Positions 22,033 through 34,329 of a stretch of DNA of 64,000 bases are shown piece after piece. Both the position numbers and the translations under genes were made by a program. The stretch lies in assembly GCF_000346465.2 (NCBI RefSeq), contig NC_034010.1, positions 12,448,367 to 12,512,366 of the forward strand, read 5' to 3'. Within the stretch, counting starts at the first letter, position 1; the number at the start of each line of letters is the position of its first letter. Source of the stretch: Prunus persica (taxonomy: Eukaryota > Streptophyta > Magnoliopsida > Rosales > Rosaceae). The notes under the pieces were generated by a model that had not been told where the DNA came from, did not search any database, and saw only the letters and a program-made list of their open reading frames with translations.

Positions 22033-25000
22033 ACAGTTGTTATTTTGATATAACAATGGTAAACAGAGAAGCATTAATGTTCCAACATATATATACTCGA
22101 CAGATGCTGCAATTGCTGCCAAGCATGATCCGTATCAACCTTTCTTCGCTGCTGTTAAGCTTGGTGATTGGCGTAAAGCGAAGGAATTTCTTACCCGAGA
22201 TCCCAATGCAATAAGAGCAAGATATTCAACAGGAGGGACAGCTCTTCACATTGCAACCAAGTTCGGACATGAGCATATTGTGGAAGAGTTGGTTCAGTTG
22301 ATGACACCGGAAGACTTGGAAATGCAAGATGTTACTTGGACAGCTCTTCATCTTGCTGCAAGATTAAATCTCAAAATGGTTGAATGCATGGTTAGAAAGA
22401 ACAAGAAACTACTTGGCATTGTTGAAGAGTCCCACCGTCTGACACCAATTCTCTTCGCTGCTAAGAATGACTTATGGGATATCGTTCGTTATCTCTACTC
22501 CGTCACTCCGATCCAAGACCTAATGCCAGAGAATGGCCCTTATGGCGCTGGACTTGTTTGCTTTTGTTTACTAGCCAAACAATTTGGTAAAATTCTCAAC
22601 CAACCCAGACCCACATTATTTATTTATTTATTTTATACAAACAATATTGGGATAGAGGGACTCGGGATATTGAGTGCAGGGATAACTGTTCTTAAACACA
22701 TGAGGTACAAGTCCCTTGCATTACTCATTTATTACTTAAGCTTTTAACTTTAACTGTTCCTATTTTCTCTAAAGTAGATATTGCGTGGGAATTACTTCAG
22801 CGTTGCCCACGATTGGTAATTACTAAAGATGTTGTGGGAACATCCCCTATACGTGCATTGGCTGGCATCCCTTCTGCATTTCCGAGTGGGACGCCGCTCA
22901 AATTCTGGGAAAAATGGATCTATGATGGTTAGTAATACACTCTTTTTTCTCTTCGCTACTATCAAATTCATTATATCCCATATTTATTTTGCTAACCATT
23001 AATATATTTTGTTAATAGTTCATCTACGCCATTAATAAAGATTGCAATCATTCGATCACATTACACGGAGGGCCCTACCATAATGGTCCATTTCTTTGTT
23101 TAACATCTATTATCACAAAAGATAATAGTTATTGAAATTGATCTTACATGTCCAAATAAAATATTTATTTATTATATTAACTGAGCTTTCTTCTCTTTTC
23201 TTTATAGGCATACACATACAACATCCTCCTGCCATCCATGATGTTCACGTCAATGTTGAAAATCTAGAAGAGAAACTGGGCAACCAAAATATCAGTTTCT
23301 CAGGTTTGCTAGATCTTGAAACCCTAGCTATATGGTTATTTAATTTTTTTTTCTTTTTTTCAAACTGTTTGTAATAATATATACATCGATTTGATAAGAA
23401 GTTGATCATGACATAGTTTGCCACAAAAAGAAATTGGTTCTAGTATGCTCATAAACAATAACTAAAATCTTAATAAGAATCTGTGAATCATATAGCAAAG
23501 CACATTCATACTTTGTATAAACAAGGCATATTTATCTTATGGTTTTTGAATCTGCATTGAAGTCTTCGGTTTCACGCAAGGGCCTTCTTCAAGCCTCTGC
23601 AAGCTTTTAGGTATATATGCAAACATTCTTTTCCATCTTTATTTATTGGTGTCTTTGTACATTGGTTTTCTCATCCACTTATTTAAACTCTATCAACGTA
23701 TTTTATTTCTACAAAAACTGGTTGTAACATTTTTTCCAACAACAACCTAGGAATCAACCGCATATGTGAAATGAAATTGATCCACGCTCGATCCCTAGAT
23801 ATTTTGGATTACATGTGTGAAGTGGTAAAACATCTAGACACTCAAGAAATGGAAGATGGCCTTGTCTATGCAGCAATATTCCGAGCTGTACAAAGGGGGA
23901 TTATTGAGTTCGTTATTCGTTTATGTAAAGTAGATCCGGATATATTGTGGAAAACAAATTCAATGGGAAGGAACATCTTTCAGTATTCAATTGAGTGTCG
24001 CCAGGAAAAAGTATATAGCCTCATATATGGGGTTGGTCAGAGAAATCTTATTGCAACATTTTCAGATGCTTCTGGAAATGATATGCTACATCTTGCAGGG
24101 ATGCTATCTCCAACAGAAAAACTTGATCTTATTTCAGGTGCAGCCTTGCAAATGCAGAGAGAAAGACAATGGTTCAAGGTTAGATATCTTCATTCTATAT
24201 ATTTCTTCTAAATTAATTGAATTTAGAGCTAGTTGTGGGATATTAGGTTGTAAAAGTGGTTGTGGGTTGATATGTTGTCGATGAAACTAGTGGCGGTATT
24301 GGGTTGGTAGGGCTTTCTAGTGTAGTTGAGGTGCCATATGGAAAGTGAGGTGGGAACACTAGATGAGAGGATGGGAGGTTTTTGCGGTCCGGTTGAATGA
24401 TTTTGGGAAGGAGGCTGTTCGGACTCATGAAAACATTTTTCTCTCCTACGATCTACTTGTTTTTATTCTAAACACGTACTCTTTTAAAATTCATCCAAAG
24501 TTTAACATGTGACACCACACCCACATATTTCATATGCCAATAAATACTGTGAGGCATATTTGATAAGGGTAAAATGCTCTTTTATTTCAAGTTGGGAGAC
24601 ACAGGTTAAAATTCTAGGTAACATGAAGTAAGTTGCAGGCCCAACCCTTTTTCACGTTTATTATATTAACAGGCGAACAAGAGAAAATTTAAGAGTTCAT
24701 CTAAAACCCTAAGGATAAGAAAAAAGAAAACCCATGTTGCCGCCCTCTTATGGGTCGGTGGCCTCCCTCCTTCCCTCCCCTTCCTCCACTCCCCCCTCCC
24801 AGTTCTTCCACTCAGCTCTCCATCTTTTGTATTTTTTGTTTTGCGGTGTGAAATCAGTTGTTGTCGTGACACAGTCATAGTCTTTTGGCCATGTCCATAG
24901 CTACCACAAGGATTTGGCTCCAGTTCTCAGCTTTGACATGGGTTTGGAGCCACAAGGCAAGGATGTTACTGGGCTGCGTAGGGTTTGAGTTTAGCCGGTA

Positions 25001-26007
25001 TGGTTCTATGGCTCTATTTGATATGCACGGGAGGATACAGTCAAGTGGCTCTGCTTTTTAGTTTGTTTATGTCTAATAATTTTACGAAACTCTTCAGGGG
25101 CTTGTTGTCTTTTGCATTCTCTTATTGAAAGGTTTTATTTAATGAAATGCACGAGGTGAGATACATACAAACTAATATTTAGTAACTAGAAAAATTTGAC
25201 TTGCTTCATAAAAAATAGGTAGTAAACAAGCAAACAACAATGAAATCCTGACAAGTTTTATTACGTTGTGGTCAACAATGCTCCTTGTCGTATTTCTTTC
25301 ATGTGTTATGTTGCCTTCCATAAAAGCAGTGATTCTAGTGTTAGTTACTTGGTAGCCACAACGAACTTGAGGTTTATTTGTTTAATGAAATGCAGGAGGT
25401 GAAAAGTCTTGTAGTTTTACCCTCGGGAGTGGGAGCTTTCAATAAACAGGGTATGAGACCCCATGAACTATTTACCCAGAACCATAATAAATTGAAGGAA
25501 GAAGGAGAAAAGTGGATGAAAGATGCAGCAACCTCTTGTACAGTTGTAGGTGCTCTCACTATTACCATCATGTTTGCTGCAGCCTTCACGGTGCCTGGTG
25601 GAAACAATGGAGGAACAGGCTTTCCCTTGTTCTTAGATGAAAAGATGTTTTTGGTTTTTATAGTTTCAGATGCTATATCACTCTTTTCTTCCACCACTTC
25701 AGTGTTGATGTTTTTGGGAATCCTTACATCACGATATGCAGAAGACGATTTTCTAAAATCCTTACCCACAAAGATGATAATCGGCCTTTCAACACTCTTG
25801 ATTTCCATCGCTTCCATGATGGTTGCCTTTTGTTCTGCTCTTTTCCTTATGCTTCATGAAAAACTATGGATTGTCATTCCAATCATTTTCCTCTCCAGCG
25901 TTCCAGTCACCTTATTTATTTGGATGCAATTTCCTGTTCTTGTTGAGATTTTCATTTCTACATATGGAGGAGGGATATTTGACAAGAAAGTGAGACGGTG
26001 GATATAA
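21623..26007 (+). CDS. Ankyrin repeat/PGG membrane protein with gag-like N-terminus (7 exons, 708 aa)
   Basis: Exons at 21623-21932, 22104-22586, 22778-22927, 23208-23303, 23563-23610, 23751-24178 and 25396-26007 total 2127 nt. They join in phase at every GT-AG junction, which strongly supports the model; the 48-nt exon 5 is the least certain. Residues 1-103 resemble the N-terminal region of copia gag (DUF4219/UBN2 type: YVDWSVLVK, DLWDVV, AKRAWDTLAEKF) with an acidic DEEEED insert. Residues about 115-265 contain ankyrin repeats (GGTALHIATKFGHEHIVEEL, TALHLAARLN). A degenerate helical region follows. The last exon encodes a PGG domain (FTVPGGNNGGTGFPLF) with four hydrophobic segments. Relatives such as ACD6 and ITN1 are plasma-membrane proteins in defence or stress responses; the role here is not known. 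No stop or frameshift is seen. Confidence 0.9.
24179..25395 (+). other. Long intron 6 of the ankyrin gene
   Basis: A 1.2-kb intron separates the ankyrin part from the PGG exon. The sequence around the real acceptor, TTTAATGAAATGCAG followed by GAGGTGA, is nearly repeated at about 25138-25160, but there the AG is changed (ATGCACGAGG). The intron may thus contain an old duplication of the acceptor region of about 245 bp. No other element was recognised. Confidence 0.55.
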
Positions 26008-26476
26008 ATTCTTGATGGTATATGAAAAATTGTATAACTTTGTATGTAATTTCCTGAATTTGGAAGATATTGTTGAATGGGAGAACCTTTAAATCTCTCC
26101 TCTCCCTTCTAATGTGATTTTTGAGTGATCGAGTTGGTGTTGCTATGTACCCTCCGTTTGGATGAAAGAATTAATTACATAGTTGTTAGATTTTGTAACC
26201 TTTGTTCTGGCAGCCCCTTCCTCACTTACTAGTGCAACTCAGATCAATAGGCATGATATGTCCCCAAAAATATTAATAAACTGTTAAATATATAATTGCG
26301 AATAAATAAATCAAATAAAAAGCTCATCTGTTCAATAATGTAACACACCCTTCTTCACGATTAGTTAACAAAAATTGGCATTCGAATGTACATTAATTTT
26401 CTCATGGTGAACCTGTTCATTCACGATTCTCATGCAATCCAACCTTCTAGGGGCAAAGTTTAAACTACACTACAAA
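26008..26476. other. Intergenic, 3' ends of convergent genes
   Basis: About 470 bp between the stop codon of the ankyrin gene and the stop codon of the minus-strand GDSL pseudogene. No gene or element is identified. Confidence 0.5.
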
Positions 26477-27230
26477 TCACGAATACAATTGATGGAGAGA
26501 AGGTTTAATAGCGGCATAAACTTCATGCCAACCATTCTGCGAAGGGTGTACTGTATCCCAAAAGAAAGAAACATCAGGATTATCTCATATAATGTACTTC
26601 TTTGCACCAGTCTGATCCAGAGTCCCGCATGAGTATTCATTGCTCACCCCAACACAACATGGCTTTAGTGTGTTAATCTGGAATGTCGAATATCTTGCTA
26701 CCAAAAAAGAATGTGATTGAGTATAGACATATATATATGAGTATGACCACATTTATTGACCACCACCTTATAGACGTATTTAAAAAGGACCCATATGGAT
26801 GGTACCTACTTTTCTTAGAACGGCCGTGAGCAAGGTGATGAGTATTTATAAATCAAATAGCACTATCCAAAAGTAATACTAGTAGAAGGGTCAATTAGCG
26901 TTCGCGAAAAAAGGATTTATTACCTTGATGATGTTTTGGGGGCTTTACTGCAGACATAAACGCATTATAGAGATCCAAGTCGATAAATGCAGAATTCTTT
27001 GTCTCCTTGTTCAACTCTTCCAACTTTTGAAGCAGAATCTGGTTGTGGTACATTGAAGCCATATTGGCAAATTCATTGCAGTTTTGATTCGAAAGAGAGG
27101 AAGTTATGCCGGGAAGACATCCAAGGGGCTCAATTGTTGTAACCGCTATTTTTTGCACTCCCAAATCATGTATACGCTTCAAATCCACAGTAAGCTGCTT
27201 AATAATAAATTTGGTAAACATTGCCAAATC
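26477..27230 (-). pseudogene. GDSL esterase/lipase copy B, last two exons only, premature stop
   Basis: On the minus strand, 26924-27230 encodes QLTVDLKRIHDLG, KIAVTTIEPLGCLPG, NQNCNEFANM and LDLYNAFMSAV. After an intron, 26477-26697 encodes LKPCCVGVSNEYSCG and WDTVHPSQNGWHEVY. The latter holds the catalytic Asp and His of block V of the GDSL family. The exons join in phase, but a TGA at 26585-26587 replaces the codon of what is normally a Cys in KKYIICDNP. Exons 1-3 are missing: intron 3 runs into the end of the CACTA element at 27327. The closest family I can name is the Arabidopsis At5g03610 type. It is not functional. Confidence 0.9.
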
Positions 27231-28413
27231 CTGTCATTTGGAAGATACAAATGCGATCAAGTTAGTATAAAGTCTCTTCAAAATTCTATATATCATGTAT
27301 GTATTTATGGACATGCCAAGAACCCCCACTACTACAAAAAGTGAAAAAGACGACCAGAAAACAACGACGGTCTAAGTGAACACCGTCGTGGTTTATAAAA
27401 AGACGACGGTTCTAAAAACACCGTCGTGTAATACAACCTTAGACAACTAAAAAATGGAGTTTCAAATGGCTGTTCAAAAACAACGACGTACATAATTAAA
27501 CAACCGACGTCTATTTGAAACAGATTTCCGCAGTGTAAAATCAATGCCAACAAAGAACGGCAGAAGTTATGAATCGACCGACGTAGAAAGTAAAGACGAC
27601 GATTTCAATAAAAACTGCCGTTTTTACTCATAAAATAACACGACGAGGTTTTCGTATAAGATGCCGTATAATTACAAACAAATCCACGGCTTTAAAATAC
27701 AAAATATCGCCGTATTAAATTAATTTACAACGACGGAAAATATAAATATATTGACGTCATTATCGTATAGTTCTACGACGCTATCTTTAAATCGTACAAT
27801 AAAATTTATCGTCGTATTTATTTATTTTATACGTCGTACCTTTAATTTTAACGGTCGTCTTAATAAGAATTTTTGTTAACAATTTTTTTCTTTTATTTTC
27901 TTATCCTACGTCGGTAGATCTACTTAATGACAAGAATTGAAATAACCACGACGGTTTATATAGAACACCGCCGACATAATCAGTTTTGTCTGAGATCCCA
28001 AGGGTTACGAAATCTTACCAGATGGAACTCTGTTCCACATCATAATCTTAACAGATGACACAGATTTGCAAATATTGCGTCGTGTTAGTTTACAAATTCT
28101 AGAACATTAATTTCCCTCATTTTAAATTTCCTCGGGAAAGAAAAATCTATTTATCACGCTTTGGAATTGAAAACTAAAACTAAAAGAATACGGGAAAAAA
28201 AACTCTATTTATAATTTAAAATTAAAATCCACGTCGGTTGTAGTACACTTAACGACGTTTAACAAAATAATCTACGTCGATAATTATAAATCTACCGCCA
28301 TCTTAACTTAATATAGACGACGAGAAAAGACGACGGTAGAACAAAAAACGGCCGTTGTTTCAGTTTCTTTAACATATCTTTCTGCAGGACTTGTGTAGTT
28401 CAAAGCATTGACA

Positions 28414-28785
28414 ATGTCTTCATCATATCTCCCAGAAACTACTGATTCAATTGCTCATGCTTTAGAGGCCATCTGAAGCCATTTCTATTCTTTATCGCAT
28501 TCTTGAAACCCATCTTCTTCTTCTGAAGCTCTACGGATAAAGGAAGAGGCTATCACAATATATCCGACGATCTTCTTAGGCAAGAAAATCAAGCAGAGGA
28601 TCAGGCACATCTGATCTTCAGATTTCCCTGGCTTGCATCTCTTTTGATGGAAAGCAAGGAGTATTCAGAAGCACTAAGTGTCCTATCAGGCTTGATCAAG
28701 GAAGTGAGAAGGCTAGTTGACAAGCTTCTTCTTGTGGACATATATTTGATGCGAGTAAGCTCAATTTCTCTTTGAGAAAACATCC
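28414..28785 (+). pseudogene. RPN6: Captured fragment of 26S proteasome subunit gene RPN6 (PSMD11) inside the CACTA element
   Basis: Conceptual translation in shifting frames gives MSSSYLPETTDSIAHALEA, EAISILYRIL, PSSSSEALRIKEEAIT, LLRQENQAED, GTSDLQISL, LLMESKEYSEALSVL, IKEVRRL and DKLLLVD, then SKLNFSLRK. I recognise this order as the N-terminal third of plant RPN6, a lid subunit of the 26S proteasome. At least three frameshifts and two internal deletions are present: between QAED and GTSD, and between LQISL and the LLMES block. It lies on the plus strand in the 5' half of the transposon, with about 30 bp of leader-like sequence before the ATG. It cannot encode a working subunit. Confidence 0.85.
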
Positions 28786-29573
28786 AAATTATTGTCTTTG
28801 AGACATGAGAGACTGAGAGAGGAAGAACTTGGAACCTTAAATGTAAACCGAAAATGAATGAAAGCGACAAATTTATAGAATAAATTTTTAAAACCAACGG
28901 CGGTCCTTACAAAAAAACCGCCGTTTAAATTGTAAAATCAACGTCGGTATGATCGACGTATATTACAGAAATCCACGTCGGTAAATTAATAAAAACGACG
29001 TGTTAAATAATATACCATGACGCGAGTTATTACTTATGTACTTTAATTTTTGAGTTTACTACGACGGTACCTACAAACTACTGTCGTATTTATTTACCAC
29101 GTCCGAAGTTAAATGTACCGTCGTATTTTGTAATTTATACGTCGTAGTTATATGTAACCGCCGTATTATTTTTTTGAAATGGTTTTATATGTAAGCAACT
29201 TTTCGTCTACTTGACTTACACATTTGTTGTTTTTATATTCTTATTTTATTTAAATCTGTCATCCAAAAAAGAAACTTTACATATTGCAGAATATTAATTT
29301 CCTTCGTTTTAAATTTCCTCCGGAAAAAAAACTCTATTTATAACGCACTGTAATTGAAAAATAAACTGAAAGGTCACGGGAAAAAAAATTCTATTCATAA
29401 TTTAAAAATTAAAATCCACGTCGGTTATATTAAACCTAACGACGTTAAATGAAATGATTCCACGTCGAATGAAAAATATTACGTCGTTTTAGTTAAAAAC
29501 GACGTAGTTAAATGTAACCGCCGTATTATTTTTTTGAAATGGTTTTATATGTAAGCAACTTTTCGACTTACAC

Positions 29574-29744
29574 ATGCACTGTTTCCAAACCCGATTAAAA
29601 ATTTCAATCTCCCAGAGAAACCTTTTCGTCTTTTTTCCTTGTCAGAGCATTGTCAGAGTTTCTCATCGTCTTCCTCTCGTCTTCTTCGTCGTCTCTGAAC
29701 TTAAACATCGATCATCTTCCTCTTGCTTTCATTGCACGCAAAAG
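29574..29744 (+). promoter_or_regulatory. Probable 5' leader exon of the CACTA Ulp1 gene
   Basis: Pyrimidine-rich, motif-free sequence (CTTCCTCTCGTCTTCTTCG and similar) ends at a good donor, AAAAGGTAAGC, near 29743. An acceptor CACTTGCAG lies at 30416, 14 bp before the ATG at 30431. This looks like a non-coding first exon plus leader intron (inference). The conspicuous lack of CGTCGT-type motifs here, as in the coding exons, supports an exon. Confidence 0.5.
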
Positions 29745-30430
29745 GTAAGCTTTCATTTTCACTATTTTGGTTACTGTTTTGCATGCTCATACGTTTTTTG
29801 TTTGAAAAATCTTTTTACCTTTTTTCTGGCCAAAATCATTTTACTTCTTTCCAAGTTTGATAAAATATACAGACAAAGAGGGAAAGTTTCCAACTTTGAA
29901 GACAACTACCTCAACTAAATAAGACGACGGTAGACCACGACGGTTCGTCAGTTGTTCTAGCGTCGTCTGAAAATTGACAAAGTTGTTTTTAAAATAATAG
30001 TCTTTTTTTATATGCTTGTTTAATTGCAGGTTTGATTTCGCTGAACAATGGTTTTTGTTTTTCCCTTATTTGATAAAATATAAAGAAAAAGAAACTAGGG
30101 TTGGTATCTAATATAGACGACAAAATATCTTATTGTTTTACGTCGTGTGAATGTTAATACCACGACGGTGTATCACTATTGACGTCGTATGAACATAAAT
30201 ACCACGACGTTATATAAATAATAGTTTACCACGACGGTGTATTACTATTGACGTCGTGTGAACATATATACCACGACGTTATATAAATAATGGTTTTAAA
30301 CATTTATTACGTCTGAGATTATTTCATTGCGTCGTCTAAAATCATATCATACGTCGTATTTTTTTAATACCGTCGTTTGTGTTCTTAATGTTTTCCTGAA
30401 ATATTTTCACTTGCAGTTTTGTCTGTTAAA

Positions 30431-33400
30431 ATGGTTTCTCAACAACAAACTAAGGATTCTGGCTCCAAGAAGCTTGGAATGGTAGCTCCTCAAGACAAGT
30501 CTTCGAAGGAGATGAAGTCTTCGAAGAAGATGAAGTTTGCTTCATCATCTGCTGAGACAGAACAAACCAGCCAGACAACAATCTCAGATGATTCAAAGAC
30601 TGGTCGAGGTATGAGCACAATGCCTCGTGTTGTGAAGAGAAAGCTTCAGAAACTGAGGCCAATTGTTGAGTACAATAAAAGGGGGAAAGGTGTTGGCCAA
30701 GCACATATTGAGATGCAGTCGTATATTGGTGTGTTGGCACGCTCCAGGATCCCACTTGTGGACAAGAAATGGTCCCAAATCCCCAAGGATATAAAGGAGC
30801 AGATTTGGGAAGCAGTTGACATGGCTTTTGTCGTAGGCCAAGGGGGCAAGACCTCTATTTTAGCTTCTGCTTCCAAGAAATGGAAGGATTTCAAGTCTAC
30901 ACTAACGAGGCATTATATCCTTCCATACACCAATGACAGGGAGAAATTAAGCCAACCCCCTGAAACATATAAATTCATAGAGAAAGCACAATGGGATGCC
31001 TTTGTAGCTTCAAGGCTATCCAAAGATTTTGAGTCTGTGCATTCTCAACATGCACAGATTAGGGAGAAACTCGAGTACAATCATCGATTGTCTCGAAAAG
31101 GATATGCTGGATTGGAGGATCAATTGGAGGAAACCATGCCTGGGGTAGAAATTGATCGATCTACCTTATGGAAGAGAGCTAGACAGGACAAACATGGTAA
31201 CATCCCTGATCCAAAGGTGGCAGAGAAAGCAAAATTAATAGTAAGCCTACTATCACTCTGTTTTAAATTTTTATTAAACTGTGAATTATTCTTATTACGT
31301 CGTATGTTATATTTTTCGTCGTGTGAATGATATTACCACGTCGAAAAGTTTTTAAAAACGTCGTTAAAGGTCTAAATAGGAATCACTACTATGTTTTCTG
31401 TAATTATAGCATAAGACGTCGGTGGTTCATTTTCGCGTTGTGTGAATGATATTACCACGTCGAAAATTTTTTAAAAACGTCGTTAACGGTCTAAATAGGA
31501 ATCACTACTCTGTTATCTTTAATTATAGCATAAGACGTCGGTTGTTTATTCATTTCGTCGTTTTAAATAAATAACCACGTCGGTATAACTACCGTCGTGA
31601 TAAGTTATAATAACGTCGGTTTATACGTTATTGCGTCGTGTGAAATTATATAATACGTCGTTTGTACATAAATAACCGTCGTGTGTTTTTTTGTTTATCT
31701 TTTTTTAGGATGAATTGCAGAAACAAGTCTCGGAAGGCAAAGTCAGAGTAGATGGCAGCAATGATGTGCTGACCATGGCTTTGGGCCCCGAGCATCCAGG
31801 CAGGGTGAGGGGAGTTGGTGCTGGTGTTTCCCCAAGGCAATATTTCAATTTGCCCAAACCACAGAGGGTGAGCTTTGACGACCGTTTGAAGGACAGTTTA
31901 AGAGTTCTCCTTCAAGAAGAGACTAAAAAGATGGAGGCTAAGGCAAGGGAAGAGGCCTTAAGGATGGAGGCTAGGACAAAACAATTGGTAGAGGCTGAGA
32001 GGGAGCATTTCCTGAGTCAGCTTTCCCAATTAATTCCCAATTTTAATCCAAGCATGCTTAAACCAAGAATTAGCCAAAGCCCCAAAAATCCAATGTCTGA
32101 CAAAGCTAGCTGCTCTGGAGGTGATGTGAGATCCCTACATTTGGAGGATGATACTGCCAAAATGGGGAAACATCAGCCAGATGAAGAGAAGGAAGAAGAA
32201 AAAAGAGATGAAGAGAAGGAAGAAGAAAAGGAGAAAGAAGATGAAGAAAAGCATGACGACAAGGTATGTTCACATAACTTTGCCTTTTTTATTTGTTTTT
32301 CAAAATTTCAGACGTCGATATTTTTATTTAATCCGTCGTTTGTTTAAAACTTAGACGGCGGAATTTTTTTAAGACGTAATAAAATATTTAAACGACGGTT
32401 TTTGCACCGTCGTTTAAATGGTTTCAGACGACGCTTTATTCATAAAACCGTCGTCTTTATTGAATTACCACGACAGTTTTTTCACCGTCGTTTAAATACT
32501 TTTAAGACGACGTTTTATTACTTAAACCGTCGTCTTTATTGAATTACCACGTCATTTTTTTTATTTCTTTAAACAGGTTATTGAAGTTGGTGCTTATTCA
32601 AATATGGAGGCGCCATCTTCTTTAAAAACCCTTTGTCGTTTTGTGGAAACGACACTCCTGCCTGAGGATAAGACACTCCAATTTACAATTGATAAGGAGG
32701 TGTTTGGTGGTGAGCGCGATACCTTCCTCCTGCCTGAAGATATTACACAATTTGCAGGCATGGAAGAAATTGGAGCTACTGTATTGGCTGTATATATGAG
32801 GTTTGTACTTCTAAAATAATACCTCGTTGGTTTATATATTGCGTCGTCTTAACTAACTAACCACGTCGTCTTAACTAACTACCGTCGTGATAAATATATT
32901 ATAACGTCCTCATCTATTTCAGTACGTCGTGTGAAATATTATAATACGTCGTTTTTTTATACATAACCGTCGTGTTTGTTTGTGCTGACTTGTTTATATT
33001 ATTTTATGTATTTAGGTACTTACACGATGTTTTGAAACAAGCCAATATGTGCAGCATGGTTGGCTTTATCGACCCTGCTACAGTTAGTGCCAACTCTGGC
33101 ACAATAACTGAAAGATCACGACTGGTAGCAGCTCGACTTCAGAAGACAGACGGTGAACAGATTTTCATGATGCCTTACAATCCAGGGTTAGTCTCCTTAG
33201 GATTTTGTTTTTATGATTTTCAATAAATGACAGCTTATAAACTAACCACGTCGGTGTTTTATTTTATTTAGTCGTTTGAAACTACTAACCACGTCGGTAT
33301 TTATTTATCGTCGTGATAAATATATAATGTCGTCGTTATCTACTTTATTTCGTCGTGTGAAATACTATAATACGTCGTTTTTGTAAATAACCGTCGTTTT

Positions 33401-33975
33401 TATATTAATTTTGTGCAGCCGTCATTGGATTTTGCTGATTGTAAGAGCAAAGAGAGAAACCGTCTATTTTCTGGATCCTCTGCCAGGAAATCGTGTGGTC
33501 GATGAAGAGGCCAAAAACATCGTGAACAGTGCTTTAAAAATATATAATACCCACATAGCCCGAGCAGGACGTAAAAATGTAATTTGGAAAACTCTCTCAG
33601 GCACACCAAAGCAACCCAGCAATGTCGAATGCGGGTATTATGTAATGCGCTTCATGAGGGACATCATCATGGATCCTTCCTTGGGGTTTGAGAATAAGGT
33701 AAGAAGAAATTACCTTCATACATTTCACGTCGTTTTTTGTATTATCAACGACGGTCGTGTAAAATTAACGTCGTTGAATGGATATACTACGTCGGTTATG
33801 AAAAATATCATCGTCTGTGATTGAATTTCTTTTTATTTATAAACCCTAATAGTCATTGTTTATGCAGTATGCCAAGGGAAACCAGGAAGCTTCATACCCC
33901 CAAGAAGCCATTGATGAAGTCCGGAATGAATGGGCAGAGTTTGTTTTCCAAATTATTAAACAGGGCAATTATTGA
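30431..33975 (+). CDS. Transposase_24 (En/Spm) - Ulp1 cysteine protease fusion, 6 exons
   Basis: Exons 30431-31240, 31709-32263, 32577-32800, 33016-33186, 33419-33698 and 33868-33975 read through in frame. Exon 1 carries a basic region (ILPYTNDREKL, RHYILPY). Exon 2 has LTMALGPEHPGRVRGVGAG, the signature of the plant Ptta/En/Spm family (PF03004), then a Glu/Lys-rich coiled coil. The C-terminus is a C48 (Ulp1/SENP) protease domain with His in RHWILLIV, Asp in YFLDPLPGN and, after a conserved Gln, Cys in NVECGYYVMRFM. All catalytic residues are present. Known Ulp1 enzymes cleave SUMO; the substrate of transposon-encoded versions is not established. ATG at 30431 is chosen because an acceptor lies at 30416. 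Confidence 0.85.
31310..31551. repeat. 119-bp tandem duplication in intron 1 of the CACTA Ulp1 gene
   Basis: Two copies of a block containing TGTGAATGATATTACCACG and AATAGGAATCACTACT, period 119 bp, both with CGTCG motifs. It lies wholly within the intron. Confidence 0.85.
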
Positions 33976-34329
33976 ACACTTGATATTTATGTATAATGTA
34001 CAAATTTTCTCTATAATATGTAATGTAAAAATTTGTTGAGGTTTTCTTAAATTAAAAAAAAACAAACATACAAATTGCTTAACCGACGTGTAATACTTTT
34101 CCAACGACCAAATAAAGTCACAAACCGTCGTATTTTGTTGTTTCGTGTTTTAAACAAATACGACGTAAAAATATAGTTAGACGACGTTCTTTGAACAATT
34201 GAGTCGTTTATGGTTTACAACATCTTCAATTTCTTAAGGGTTCAGGGTATCATCGACGACGTTTATGTAACGACAGCGGTTAAGTCGTTGATATATATAT
34301 TTTACGTCGTATAGTTAAATAGCCGCCAT

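Noticed and set aside
24666..24878. Minus-strand frame in intron 6 of the ankyrin gene
   Set aside because: Low complexity (GGGAGGGAAGG-type), no recognisable motif, and inside an intron of a well-supported gene.
26152..26180. MITE start (CGTTTGGATGAAAG)
   Set aside because: A single terminus-like word with no inverted partner nearby.
26432..26632. Plus-strand frame over GDSL copy B
   Set aside because: Antisense of exon 5 of the pseudogene.
29574..29918. 114-codon frame upstream of the CACTA Ulp1 gene as a protein
   Set aside because: Composition and a good donor inside it suggest a 5' untranslated exon plus intron.
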